From JAJFVC01 sp039698075 (GTDB lineage Bacteria; Planctomycetota; Planctomycetia; Pirellulales; Thermoguttaceae): a stretch of 64,000 nt of DNA. Below, one piece after another: positions 25,211 through 33,546 of this stretch. Where the stretch lies: NCBI GenBank assembly GCA_039698075.1, contig JBDKTJ010000037.1:23028-87027 (forward strand), written 5' to 3'. The translations under genes and the position numbers were made by a program. The notes beneath the pieces are model-generated. The model saw only the letters and a program-made list of their open reading frames with translations, had not been told where the DNA came from and ran no database searches. Each line of letters begins with the position of its first letter. Position 1 is the first letter of the stretch.

Positions 25211-27277
25211 ATGAGCGACGAGGGTCAAGAACCGAATTCCAGCCGCCGAGACCGCAACGCATCGGGCCCCAACCGCAATCTGATTTGGTATTTGTTGGCC
25301 ACCGGCGTGATCGCGTTGTTTTTAATGAGCGTGTTGGAGGGCAATGGCCAGGTGGAGCTGCGCTACATGGACCTGGTCAAGCTGATCGAGCAGGGCGAGC
25401 CGGCGAATCATCCGAAGGCCGCCATCGACGTGCGCGAGTCGATCGCGGGCAAGGACGAGACGGTTCGCTACTCGAAGCTCGACAAGATCAAGATCGGGCC
25501 GCATGAAATCACCGGCACGGTCGCCCGCCAGGTGGTCTCGCCGGGGGCGGAGTTCGGCAAGCTGGAGCCGAACGTCGAGTTCCACACGCCGAGAGTCGGG
25601 CTGGAAAACGACAACAACGATCTGTTCAACTTATTGAAGAAAAACGGATTTCAAGACGTCAGCGCGGAACGGGCGCCGAGCGGCTGGAAAAGCCTGATGC
25701 CGATGTTTCTGCTGACGGCGATGCTGATCGTGATTTTTTTCATCATGATGCGGCGGCTGGGCGGCGCGGGCTCGGCGATGGCGTTCGGACGCAGCCGCGG
25801 CAAGTTGATCGCCCAGGAGGACGTCGGCGTGACGTACAACGACGTGGCCGGCATCGACGAGGCCGTCGACGAGCTGCGTGAAGTGGTCGATTTCCTCCGC
25901 ACGCCCGAAAAATATCAGGTTCTCGGCGGCCGGATTCCGAAGGGCGTTCTGCTGGTCGGACCACCGGGCACCGGCAAGACGCTGTTGGCCAAAGCGATCG
26001 CGGGCGAGGCGGGCGTGCCGTTTTTCAGCCTGTCCGGCTCCGATTTCGTCGAGATGTTCGTCGGCGTCGGCGCCGCGCGGGTGCGCGACATGTTCCAACA
26101 GGCGCAGACGAAAGCGCCGTGCATCGTGTTCATCGACGAGTTGGACGCGCTGGGCAAAACGCGCGGCAGCAGCGTCGTCGGCGGGCATGACGAACGCGAG
26201 CAGACGCTCAACGCCTTGCTGGTCGAGATGGACGGGTTCAGCTCCAACAGCGGCGTGATCGTGATGGCCGCCACGAACCGGCCCGAAACGCTCGATCCGG
26301 CGTTGCTGCGGCCCGGTCGGTTCGATCGCCACGTGTCGGTCGATCGGCCGGACGTGAAGGGGCGCGAGCAGATTTTGAAGGTCCACATCGGCAAGGTGAA
26401 GTTGGACGAGTCGGTCAACCTGAAGGAAATCGCCCGGATCACGCCGGGGTTTGTCGGCGCGGACTTGGCCAATTTGGTCAACGAGGCGGCGTTGCTGGCC
26501 GCGCGTCGCAATAAGAAGGCCGTCACGATGCTGGAGTTCAACGAAGGCGTCGAGCGGGTGGTCGCGGGCCTGGAGAAACGCCAGCGCGTGATGAATCCCG
26601 AGGAAAAACAACGCACGGCCTATCACGAGAGCGGCCACGCGCTGGTCGCGTACAGTTTGCCGAACGCCGATCCGGTGCACAAAGTGTCGATCATTCCGCG
26701 AGGCCCCACGGCGCTGGGCTACACGATGTTTCGGCCCGAGGGCGATCGCTACACCACGACGCAATTGGAGTTGGAGAGCCGCATCCAATCGCTGCTGGCC
26801 GGCACGGTCGCCGAGGAGATGATTTTCAGCGACGTGGCCACCGGCGCGCAGAACGATTTGGAGCGGGCCACGGAAATCGCCCGAAGCATGGTCATGGAGT
26901 TCGGCATGAGCCGGCTGGGACGGATCAACTTCCGCGAGCGTTCGCGTTCGCTGTATCTGGCCGTCGGCGACGATCTGAACGGTCGGAATTACAGCGAGCA
27001 GACCGCCCGGGAAATCGACCTGGAGATCAAGCGCATTCTGGAGGAGTCGCTCGAAAAGGTGCGGCACGTGTTGGCGACGCGACGCAAGGCGTTGGTCGCG
27101 CTGGCCGAACGGCTGGTCGAAAAGGAATCGATCGACACCGTGGAGCTGCGGACGATCATCGAGGAGAACTCGCCCAGCGCGATATTGTCGCCCGGCACCG
27201 CCGAAGCGGTCTCGCGTCGCAAGGACGACGAACCGCCGGCGTCGGTCAACTTGAAGACCGTTGAGGGCGGTTCCTGA
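25211..27277 (+). CDS. ftsH: ATP-dependent zinc metalloprotease FtsH
   Basis: Membrane-bound AAA+ protease that degrades misassembled membrane proteins and regulators. The 688-residue product has an N-terminal helix (about 25-42, NLIWYLLATGVIALFLMSVL), a periplasmic domain of about 110 residues and a second helix (about 160-180). The AAA module has Walker A GPPGTGKT near residue 251, Walker B IVFIDELDALG, the SRH ATNRPETLDPALLRPGRFDR and the pore motif FVEMFVGVGA. The M41 protease site is HESGH near residue 472. The periplasmic segment is longer than in E. coli FtsH. GAAAGAG lies about 8 nt before the ATG. The GT39-like gene follows after one base. Confidence 0.97.
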   Translation: MSDEGQEPNSSRRDRNASGPNRNLIWYLLATGVIALFLMSVLEGNGQVELRYMDLVKLIEQGEPANHPKAAIDVRESIAGKDETVRYSKLDKIKIGPHEITGTVARQVVSPGAEFGKLEPNVEFHTPRVGLENDNNDLFNLLKKNGFQDVSAERAPSGWKSLMPMFLLTAMLIVIFFIMMRRLGGAGSAMAFGRSRGKLIAQEDVGVTYNDVAGIDEAVDELREVVDFLRTPEKYQVLGGRIPKGVLLVGPPGTGKTLLAKAIAGEAGVPFFSLSGSDFVEMFVGVGAARVRDMFQQAQTKAPCIVFIDELDALGKTRGSSVVGGHDEREQTLNALLVEMDGFSSNSGVIVMAATNRPETLDPALLRPGRFDRHVSVDRPDVKGREQILKVHIGKVKLDESVNLKEIARITPGFVGADLANLVNEAALLAARRNKKAVTMLEFNEGVERVVAGLEKRQRVMNPEEKQRTAYHESGHALVAYSLPNADPVHKVSIIPRGPTALGYTMFRPEGDRYTTTQLELESRIQSLLAGTVAEEMIFSDVATGAQNDLERATEIARSMVMEFGMSRLGRINFRERSRSLYLAVGDDLNGRNYSEQTAREIDLEIKRILEESLEKVRHVLATRRKALVALAERLVEKESIDTVELRTIIEENSPSAILSPGTAEAVSRRKDDEPPASVNLKTVEGGS

Positions 27278-27278
27278 C

Positions 27279-28511
27279 ATGAAACGGATCCTCGCGTCGT
27301 CGTGGCTGTTGTTTTTCGCATGTTTCTTGGGGCTGGGCCTGTTTTGGAGCCTGACGCCGGAATCGCGAAGGCCGCCGGCGTGGGGCGACTACGCCGGTTT
27401 CTATCAGCCGGCCGCTCAGAAATTGCTGGACGGACGCGGCATTCACGGGCTGACGTATCCGCCGGGCGAGCCCGCGTTCTTGGCCGTCGCGTATTTTTGC
27501 GCCGACAAAATCGGCACGGCCCGCGACGGGGTCGTCGTGTGGATGCAGGCGTTGTGTCATGCGATTTGCGCGGCGCTGGTCGCGGCGTTGTCGGCCACAT
27601 TGGTCGGACGGCGAACATCGGTGTTGGCCGGCTGGGCCTGGGCCGTGTATCCGCCCGCGGTGTGGATGGTCGGATTGCCGGGCAGCAGCGAGTTGCCGTT
27701 CATGGCGTTGCTGCTCGGGTCGGTGTGGTGGTTTTGGACCGCCGTTCGGCAGGAAGAAAAGATTTCGGCGTGGCGGCTGTTCGGCTCGGGCGTGTGTCTT
27801 GGGTTGGCGATGTTGTTTCGACCGATCGCGTTGCCGCTGCCGGTGGTGATGGCGTTTTTTCTGTTGTTGCGGGCGCGGCGTCCGATCGTGCGGCGTTTCG
27901 TTTGGCCCGCCGGCGTTTTTCTTTTTGCGGTGTTTTTGACCGTCTTGCCTTGGGAAGGCTGGGTGTACGCCAAACACGGCAAGATCATTCCGTTGAGCTC
28001 GAACGGGCCGGCCAGCATCGCCGACGGATTGGCGTTCGCCACGACGCGCCAAGGCGACGTGGTGTTGCCGGTGTCGCCGGAGGTTCAGTCCATCATGGTC
28101 GATCTGCGCCGTCAGGACATCGACCGCAAGCTGCAAACCAACGCGGACATCGGGGCGTGGGTCCGGCGGCAACTGACCGACCATCCGAAGGCGATGATGC
28201 AGATTTTCGGGATGAAGGTGTTGCGGTGCTGGTACGGCACCGATTCGCATCGTCACGAGTCGCGCGTGCTGCTGGTCAATCTGGTTTATGTCGGATTGTC
28301 GCTGATCGGCATGGGGATCGCTTGTCGCCGAAGCTCGTCCAACCGATGGCTGGCCTTGCTGGTCGTGTTGCTGGTGTTGTGCAACTGGGGCATGGCGAGC
28401 CTGGTGTTGCCGATCGCTCGATACATGGTTCCGGTCATGCCGCTGCTGGCGATCTGGATTCCGGCCCTCTTCGGCGTCCAAGAAGAAACGGCCGCCGCGA
28501 CGGCTTCTTGA
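27279..28511 (+). CDS. GT39-like integral membrane glycosyltransferase (PMT_2 type)
   Basis: A 410-residue polytopic protein with about nine hydrophobic helices. The first luminal loop carries DYAGFYQPAAQKLLDGRGIHGLTYPPGEPAF, where the Asp near residue 36 and the tyrosine/PPG pattern match the active-site loop of polyprenyl-phosphate-dependent glycosyltransferases (PMT/ArnT-like). A conserved-looking soluble loop between the later helices carries LQTNADIGAWVRRQLTDHPKAMM. Acceptor unknown. Its start follows the ftsH stop by a single base, implying co-transcription, but a functional link is not obvious. Confidence 0.75.
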   Translation: MKRILASSWLLFFACFLGLGLFWSLTPESRRPPAWGDYAGFYQPAAQKLLDGRGIHGLTYPPGEPAFLAVAYFCADKIGTARDGVVVWMQALCHAICAALVAALSATLVGRRTSVLAGWAWAVYPPAVWMVGLPGSSELPFMALLLGSVWWFWTAVRQEEKISAWRLFGSGVCLGLAMLFRPIALPLPVVMAFFLLLRARRPIVRRFVWPAGVFLFAVFLTVLPWEGWVYAKHGKIIPLSSNGPASIADGLAFATTRQGDVVLPVSPEVQSIMVDLRRQDIDRKLQTNADIGAWVRRQLTDHPKAMMQIFGMKVLRCWYGTDSHRHESRVLLVNLVYVGLSLIGMGIACRRSSSNRWLALLVVLLVLCNWGMASLVLPIARYMVPVMPLLAIWIPALFGVQEETAAATAS

Positions 28512-28541
28512 CCCGAGGCGAATGCTCTCACGGTTGTGCTG

Positions 28542-29729
28542 TCATTGCGACCGGACTTCGCGGCGATATTGGCCGGGCGTCACGCCGACGGTTCTTTTGA
28601 ACAGCGCGAACATCGACTCGACGTACCGAAAACCGGTCAATTCCGCGATTTTGGTCAACGGATAGTCGGTCATGGCGAGCAACTGTTTGACGTGCCCGAT
28701 TTGAACCCTCGCGATTTCGTCCTTCGGAGAGCAACCCATCAACGCGGCGAACCTTCGCTCCAAGGTTCGGCGGGACGTGGCCATGCGGACGGACAGGTCG
28801 TCGACCGTCAGGCCGGCGCAGGCGTGTTCGCGGATGTAGTGCAGTATGGCCGCCAGGTCGGCGTCGGCCACCGCCACGACGTCGGTCGACTGTCGGGCCA
28901 CGACGCCGCGCGGCTCGATGAGGATGCGATGGCCGGACAACGTTTCGCCCTCCATCAGGCGGTCCAACAGCGACGCGGCCTGATAGCCCGCCTCCTCGGA
29001 GTTCTGTTCGACGCTCGACAACGGCGGACACGACAGCCCGCAAATGGCCTCGTCGTTGTCGACGCCGAGGACGGCGACTTCCTCGGGCACGGCCAAATGG
29101 TTTTCATCGCAGGCCATCAGCACCTGATGGGCGCGGAGATCGTTGCAGGCCATCAATCCGACCGGCTTCGGCAATGCGCAAAGCCACGGACCGAGCGTAT
29201 CTTCGCGGCGAAGCTCGTAGTCCTCGCTGGCCGAGATGGACATCGAGCGTCGCCGGCCCGGCGGATCGAAGACGTGGACCGTGTGACCGAGGCCGGCCAG
29301 ATAGGCTGCGAACGGTCCGCCGCGGTCGCCCGACGGGTCGAGGCCCGGCAGTCCGCAATACGCAAAATTTTTCAATCCGCGTTCGACGAGATGGTCGGCG
29401 GCCAGTCGGGCGATGGCCTGGTTGTCGGCCAGCACGGCGGGGACGTCGTCCATGTCGCCGCGTTCAAACAGATTGACCATCGGGATCTGCAACTGGCGAA
29501 GCTGAGCGGCCAGGGCCTGGTTTTCGATCCGCGCGATGACGCCGTCGCCCTGCCAGGCGCGAAGCCACTGGGGCGCGGCCTCCGACAACTTGCGTTCCGT
29601 GTGGTAGACCTTCCACCGGCCGTGCGCCTGGACGTAGCGACCGATGCCCCGCAGAACGCCGCGACCGAACGCGCGCGACCATTCGACTAGCAGGGCGACG
29701 TGTCGGATGCGGCGGCGGGCGTAAACCAT
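28542..29729 (-). CDS. XylR-type transcriptional regulator (sugar-binding domain plus AraC HTH)
   Basis: A 395-residue regulator. Residues about 8-275 form a LacI/periplasmic-binding-protein-like sensor: RHVALLVEWSRAFGRGVLRGIGRY, ARLAADHLVERGLKNFAYCG, and VAVLGVDNDEAICGLSCPPLSSVE, which is a LacI-type signature. Residues about 290-395 are an AraC DNA-binding domain (LTVDDLSVRMATSRRTLERRFAAL and ITKIAELTGF-like LTKIAELTGFRYVESMFALFKRTVGVTPGQYR). E. coli XylR has this architecture; planctomycetes have many such genes beside sugar clusters. It is divergent from the Gfo/Idh operon, which it probably controls through the sites at 29824-29833 and 29870-29879. Confidence 0.9.
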   Translation of the reverse strand: MVYARRRIRHVALLVEWSRAFGRGVLRGIGRYVQAHGRWKVYHTERKLSEAAPQWLRAWQGDGVIARIENQALAAQLRQLQIPMVNLFERGDMDDVPAVLADNQAIARLAADHLVERGLKNFAYCGLPGLDPSGDRGGPFAAYLAGLGHTVHVFDPPGRRRSMSISASEDYELRREDTLGPWLCALPKPVGLMACNDLRAHQVLMACDENHLAVPEEVAVLGVDNDEAICGLSCPPLSSVEQNSEEAGYQAASLLDRLMEGETLSGHRILIEPRGVVARQSTDVVAVADADLAAILHYIREHACAGLTVDDLSVRMATSRRTLERRFAALMGCSPKDEIARVQIGHVKQLLAMTDYPLTKIAELTGFRYVESMFALFKRTVGVTPGQYRREVRSQ

Positions 29730-29766
29730 CGGGGAGGCCGTTTCGGGGTTGGTGGCGACTTCTCTT

Positions 29767-29795
29767 ACTATACCCCCGTTAGCGTCTTTTGTCAG
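29767..29795 (-). promoter_or_regulatory. Promoter of the XylR-type regulator
   Basis: On the minus strand CTGACA (29795-29790), a 17-bp spacer and TATAGT (29772-29767). The predicted transcription start near 29760 leaves a leader of about 31 nt. Confidence 0.6.
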
Positions 29796-29823
29796 GTGGC
29801 GAGTCCTTTGCGATCTTTCTTGT

Positions 29824-29879
29824 GAAAATGCGAAGATTTCGAGCGGGGTGGCGACCCGCTGGAGGGGTGTCGCATTTTC
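29824..29879. promoter_or_regulatory. Paired 10-bp inverted sites between divergent promoters (candidate XylR-type operators)
   Basis: GAAAATGCGA at 29824-29833 and its exact reverse complement TCGCATTTTC at 29870-29879. The sites are about 64-73 bp upstream of the regulator's predicted start and 61-70 bp upstream of the operon's predicted start respectively, a position typical of AraC-class activator sites. Binding is inferred. Confidence 0.55.
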
Positions 29880-29904
29880 GTAACCGTTTTGACGCATAAC
29901 ATGA

Positions 29905-29933
29905 TTGAGTTTGCGTCGGACCGGCTTTAAGCT
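29905..29933 (+). promoter_or_regulatory. Promoter of the five-gene Gfo/Idh operon
   Basis: TTGAGT (29905-29910), a 17-bp spacer and TAAGCT (29928-29933). The -10 is poor, as expected of an activated promoter. CAGGAGAA lies about 10 nt before the ATG at 29979. Confidence 0.5.
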
Positions 29934-29978
29934 AGGAACGCTGGTTGCGCGCGGCTGTTTTTTCAGGAGAATATCGGA

Positions 29979-31010
29979 ATGCGCAGGCAAGGCTGGGCGT
30001 TGGTGTGGGCGATGGCGGTTTTCGGCGGGGTCGCGTCGTGCCTGGCCGAGGACATCGGTTCGATTCGCGTCGGCATCGTCGGCCTGGACGCGCACGCCCC
30101 GGTTTGGATCGAGATCCTCAACAATCCGAAGACCGATCCGGCGATTCGGGCGATGAAAATCGTGGCGGCGACGCCGAGCTACAGCCCCGACATCCCGTTC
30201 AGCGTCGAGAACGTCAAAGTCGGCATGGAGGCAATGCGCAAGAATGGCGTCGAGCTCGTTCCGACGGTCGAGGCGTTGCTGCCGAAGGTGGATGCGGTGA
30301 TGGTTTTGAGCATCGACGGCCGGACTCGCTGGAAGGAAGTCGCGCCGGTCTTTGCGGCGCACAAGCGCGTCTACATCGACAAGCCGGTGGCGGCCTCGCT
30401 GGTCGACATCGTGCGCATCGCCAAACTGGGCGAGCGGACGGGCACGCCGTGGTTCTCCAATTCGGCGCTGCGTTACGCGCCGCATACGGTCGACGTGGTC
30501 GCCAAGTCGCCGGTCGGACGCATTTTGGGCTGCGACGCCTACAGCAGCAACGCGCCGCTCGAACCGCACCATCCCGACCTGTTCTACTACGGCATCCACG
30601 GTTGCGAGACGTTGTTCGGCATCATGGGCACGGGCTGCGAAACGGTCCAACGCGTTCGGACGCCGACGGCCGACCTGGCGATCGGCGTTTGGCAGGGCGG
30701 ACGGCTCGGCACGTTCCGGGGAATTTTGCAGGGCAAGGTCGGATACGGCGCCACGGTATTCGGCGAAAAGGGCATCGCCAACGTCGGAAAGTTTGAAGGC
30801 TACGAGCCGCTGCTGTCGCGGATCGCCGAGTTCTTCAAGACGGGCAAGACGCCGATCGACGTCAAAACGATTTTAGAGGTTTACGCCTTTTTGGAAGCGG
30901 CGGACGAAAGCAAGCGGCAGTCGGGCGCGCCGGTCTCGCTGGCCAGTGTGTTGGAAAAAGCCGAAAAAGCCGCCGCGTCGTCGCCGGTTCCCGCGGCGAA
31001 CGCCGACTAA
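29979..31010 (+). CDS. Exported Gfo/Idh/MocA-type oxidoreductase-like protein
   Basis: A 343-residue protein with a signal peptide (WALVWAMAVFGGVASCLAE). A Gfo/Idh-like fold follows: an N-terminal strand IRVGIVGLDAHAPVW, where the usual GxGxxG dinucleotide loop is replaced by GLDAHA, then YIDKPVA in place of EKP, and a C-terminal oxidoreductase half containing HGCETLFGIMG. The altered nucleotide loop suggests weakened or different cofactor binding. First gene of the operon controlled from 29905. Exported members are common in planctomycetes and are thought to act on sugars in the periplasm, with the cofactor held tightly; that role is inference. Confidence 0.78.
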   Translation: MRRQGWALVWAMAVFGGVASCLAEDIGSIRVGIVGLDAHAPVWIEILNNPKTDPAIRAMKIVAATPSYSPDIPFSVENVKVGMEAMRKNGVELVPTVEALLPKVDAVMVLSIDGRTRWKEVAPVFAAHKRVYIDKPVAASLVDIVRIAKLGERTGTPWFSNSALRYAPHTVDVVAKSPVGRILGCDAYSSNAPLEPHHPDLFYYGIHGCETLFGIMGTGCETVQRVRTPTADLAIGVWQGGRLGTFRGILQGKVGYGATVFGEKGIANVGKFEGYEPLLSRIAEFFKTGKTPIDVKTILEVYAFLEAADESKRQSGAPVSLASVLEKAEKAAASSPVPAANAD

Positions 31011-31040
31011 CGCGATTGTCTAAAAACACTCGGGTGGACC

Positions 31041-32048
31041 ATGAGCGACACCAAAACGATTCGGTGGGGAATCATCGGGCTGGGATGGTTCGGCGGCATT
31101 CACGCTGAAACGCTGTCGACGATGCCGGGCATCGAGTTGGCGGCGGTCTGCACCCGGCGGCCGCAACGGCTGCAAGAGGTGGCCGATCGGTTTCACGTGC
31201 CGAAGCGGTTCACGGACTATCGTGAACTGCTGGCCGATCCGTCGATCGACGTGGTCGGCGTCACGACGCATGTCAACGACCATCGGGACATCGCCCTCGC
31301 GGCGTTGCGAAGCGGCAAGCATGTGTTTCTCGAAAAGCCGATGGCGCCGACGGTGTCGCAGTGCGACGAGATCGTCGCGGCGGCCCACGCGGCCAAGGGA
31401 TTTTTCATGGTCGGGCACATCTGCCGGTTCGATCCGCGGGTGGCGCTGGCCAAGCAGGCGATCGACGAGGGCCGGATCGGCAAAATCCTGTCGATGCACG
31501 CCCGGCGCAATCTGACCAAGAAAATCGGCCAAGGCGTGTTGGACAACATCTCGGCCCTGATGGGCGACGGCATTCACGACGGCGACCTGATGCTTTGGTT
31601 CACCGGCGCGAAACCGACGAGCGTTTATGCACAAGAAATTCATCCCGGCGGTAAAAAATATCCCGACGGCGGCTGGGCGATGGCCCGATTGGACGACGGC
31701 GCGGTGGCTGTGATCGAGGCCATTTGGCACCTGCCCGACACGACGCCCTATGCGATCGACGCCCGGATGGAGATCATCGGCACGGAAGGCGCGTTGTACA
31801 TCAATTGCAGCGAGGCCGGGTTGGAGATTCACGACGCCGCGGGCATTCGGATGCCCGACACGCTCTATTGGCCCGAGCTGTTCGGCCAGCGGTTTGGCGT
31901 TTTGCGGTCCGAGCTGCGATATTTCGCCGATTGCGTGGCGGCGGGACGGCGACCGGATCGGATCACGCCGGAGGAGTCGCGGGCGGCGGTGGCGTTGCTG
32001 GCCGGCGCGGTCGAGTCGTCGCGGACGGGACAAATCGTGCAGTTTTAG
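31041..32048 (+). CDS. Gfo/Idh/MocA family oxidoreductase
   Basis: Cytoplasmic NAD(P)-dependent sugar or inositol dehydrogenase-type enzyme. The 335-residue product has the canonical IRWGIIGLGWFGGIHAETL nucleotide loop (GxGxxG at about residues 12-17), the catalytic-lysine motif VFLEKPMAPT near residue 97, and GHICRFDPRV and GDGIHDGDLMLWF in the substrate half (HD pair). Unlike its upstream neighbour it keeps all expected motifs. It is second in the operon, 30 bp after the exported homologue, with a VOC protein, a NAD epimerase and an SDR following, consistent with stepwise oxidation of one sugar. Confidence 0.87.
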   Translation: MSDTKTIRWGIIGLGWFGGIHAETLSTMPGIELAAVCTRRPQRLQEVADRFHVPKRFTDYRELLADPSIDVVGVTTHVNDHRDIALAALRSGKHVFLEKPMAPTVSQCDEIVAAAHAAKGFFMVGHICRFDPRVALAKQAIDEGRIGKILSMHARRNLTKKIGQGVLDNISALMGDGIHDGDLMLWFTGAKPTSVYAQEIHPGGKKYPDGGWAMARLDDGAVAVIEAIWHLPDTTPYAIDARMEIIGTEGALYINCSEAGLEIHDAAGIRMPDTLYWPELFGQRFGVLRSELRYFADCVAAGRRPDRITPEESRAAVALLAGAVESSRTGQIVQF

Positions 32049-32076
32049 CCAAAAAAGAAGGCGAGTGGGCGGCGAC

Positions 32077-32505
32077 ATGAAGAACATGAAAATTGCCATG
32101 GTGTTGGGTCTGGCGGCGGCCGCGTTGGTTGGGCTGTCGGCGGCGGTTGCCCAAAAACCGAAGGGGGTGACGATGCAATTCGATCACGTCGGCGTGGTGA
32201 CAACCGACAAGAAGCCGGGCGAGCGGTTCGTGCCGGCGACGCGAGTTTGGGTGACGGATTTTCAAAAACATCCGTTTCACGTCGAGTGGTTGCGTTACGA
32301 GTCAGACAGTCCGGTGAAGGGTCCGGTGCGCACCATGCCGCATGTGGCCTATCGCGTCGACAACATTGCGAAGGCCGCCAAGACCAACAACCTGAAGATG
32401 TTGCTGGAGCCTTTTGACGGAGGGATCGCCAAGGTCGGATTTTTTCAGACCGACGACGGTGCGGTCGTGGAACTGATGGAGTATGGTCCAAGGAAAACGA
32501 AATGA
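32077..32505 (+). CDS. Exported VOC/glyoxalase-fold protein
   Basis: A 142-residue protein with a signal peptide (MKIAMVLGLAAAALVGLSAAVA) and a single glyoxalase/VOC module: MQFDHVGVVTTDK with the first-strand His, PHVAYRVDN in the middle, and DGAVVELMEYG with a metal-type Glu at the end. VOC proteins bind divalent metals and catalyse isomerisation, epimerisation or ring opening. Single half-modules act as dimers. Export together with the first Gfo/Idh suggests part of this pathway is periplasmic. The stop overlaps the next start (ATGA). Confidence 0.75.
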   Translation: MKNMKIAMVLGLAAAALVGLSAAVAQKPKGVTMQFDHVGVVTTDKKPGERFVPATRVWVTDFQKHPFHVEWLRYESDSPVKGPVRTMPHVAYRVDNIAKAAKTNNLKMLLEPFDGGIAKVGFFQTDDGAVVELMEYGPRKTK

Positions 32506-33491
32506 CGCAGAAGATTCAATCGGTGATGGTGACCGGCGCCAGCGGCAAGTTGGGCGGACCGCTTTGCGCGGCGCTGGTCGCGGAAGGGTATCATGTGATC
32601 GCGGCTGATCGGCGGCTGCCGGTGGGCGTGGACGGCGTCGAAGAAGTGCTGCTGGACATCGCCGACGGAGCGGCCGTCGAGGCCCAAGTGGCCCGCAGCG
32701 ACGCCGTGATCCATCTGGCCTCGTGCAAGGAAGATCGGGACGCGGTGATCCATGTGAGCGCGCAGGGGACGTTCAACCTGTTGGACGCGGCGATGCGGAC
32801 GCGCCGGCCGAAGCGGATGGTGTTGGCCAGCGGCGACGCGGTGAACGGCATCTATTTCAATCCGCACCCGGCGCCCATCCGCGAGGACATGCCGATGGTC
32901 GCGTATCCCGGCTACTACGCCTTGTCGAAAGTGGTCGAGGAGACGATGTTTCGGCAGTATTACTGTCAGGCGGGCGTGCCGACGGTCATCGTGCGCATGT
33001 CGTGGATTCAGGCCGAGGACGACATCGTGTCGCATCTGACGGTCGCGGAGCCGCAATTCGGCGTGCCGGTGTGGTCCGAGTTGATGAACAAAGGGCAGCG
33101 GGCCCATTTTGCGGCGGGCGGCGATGCGGCGGTCGCGCTGCGCCATCCGAACGGCAAGCCGTTGCTTCGGCACGTCGTGGCCGTGGAGGACTGCATCCAA
33201 GCTTATTTGTTGGCGCTTCGGACCGACGGCATCGAGGGCGAGACGTTCATGGTGGCGATGGATTCGCCGTTCAATTACGTCGAGGCCGCCCAGCATTTGG
33301 CCAAGCGGATGCATATCGAGACGATCGACCTGATCGATCCGGTCGGCCAGGATTTTTGCATCGACAACGCGAAGGCGCGCTACGTGCTCGGTTTCAAGCC
33401 GAAGTACGACATTTTCAGCTTGATCGACAAAGCGATCGAATTTCGCCGAAACGGCTGCACGCGGCGCGAACGTTCCGGTTTTAAAGGCTAA
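32502..33491 (+). CDS. NAD-dependent epimerase/dehydratase (extended SDR)
   Basis: A 329-residue Rossmann-fold protein with VMVTGASGKLGGPLCAAL (cofactor loop), LLDIADGAAVEA with the adenine-site Asp, and YYALSKVVEE as the active-site YxxxK (Lys near residue 147). The substrate half is longer than in simple SDRs (VEDCIQAYLLAL and AARYVLGF-like KARYVLGFKPKYD). Relatives act on nucleotide sugars or on free uronic/aldonic acids. In this sugar operon, with no nucleotidyltransferase, uronate or aldonate oxidation is the more likely use. Overlaps the VOC gene by 4 bp. Confidence 0.83.
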   Translation: MTQKIQSVMVTGASGKLGGPLCAALVAEGYHVIAADRRLPVGVDGVEEVLLDIADGAAVEAQVARSDAVIHLASCKEDRDAVIHVSAQGTFNLLDAAMRTRRPKRMVLASGDAVNGIYFNPHPAPIREDMPMVAYPGYYALSKVVEETMFRQYYCQAGVPTVIVRMSWIQAEDDIVSHLTVAEPQFGVPVWSELMNKGQRAHFAAGGDAAVALRHPNGKPLLRHVVAVEDCIQAYLLALRTDGIEGETFMVAMDSPFNYVEAAQHLAKRMHIETIDLIDPVGQDFCIDNAKARYVLGFKPKYDIFSLIDKAIEFRRNGCTRRERSGFKG

Positions 33492-33546
33492 TGGATTTGC
33501 AGCCATCACAGGCAGTTCACAACGGCAGTCGAAGGAAAAAGTTTTC

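Noticed and set aside
25631..27280. 549-residue open frame antisense to ftsH
   Set aside because: Shadow of the strongly conserved ftsH codons; composition dominated by Arg, Gln and Leu.
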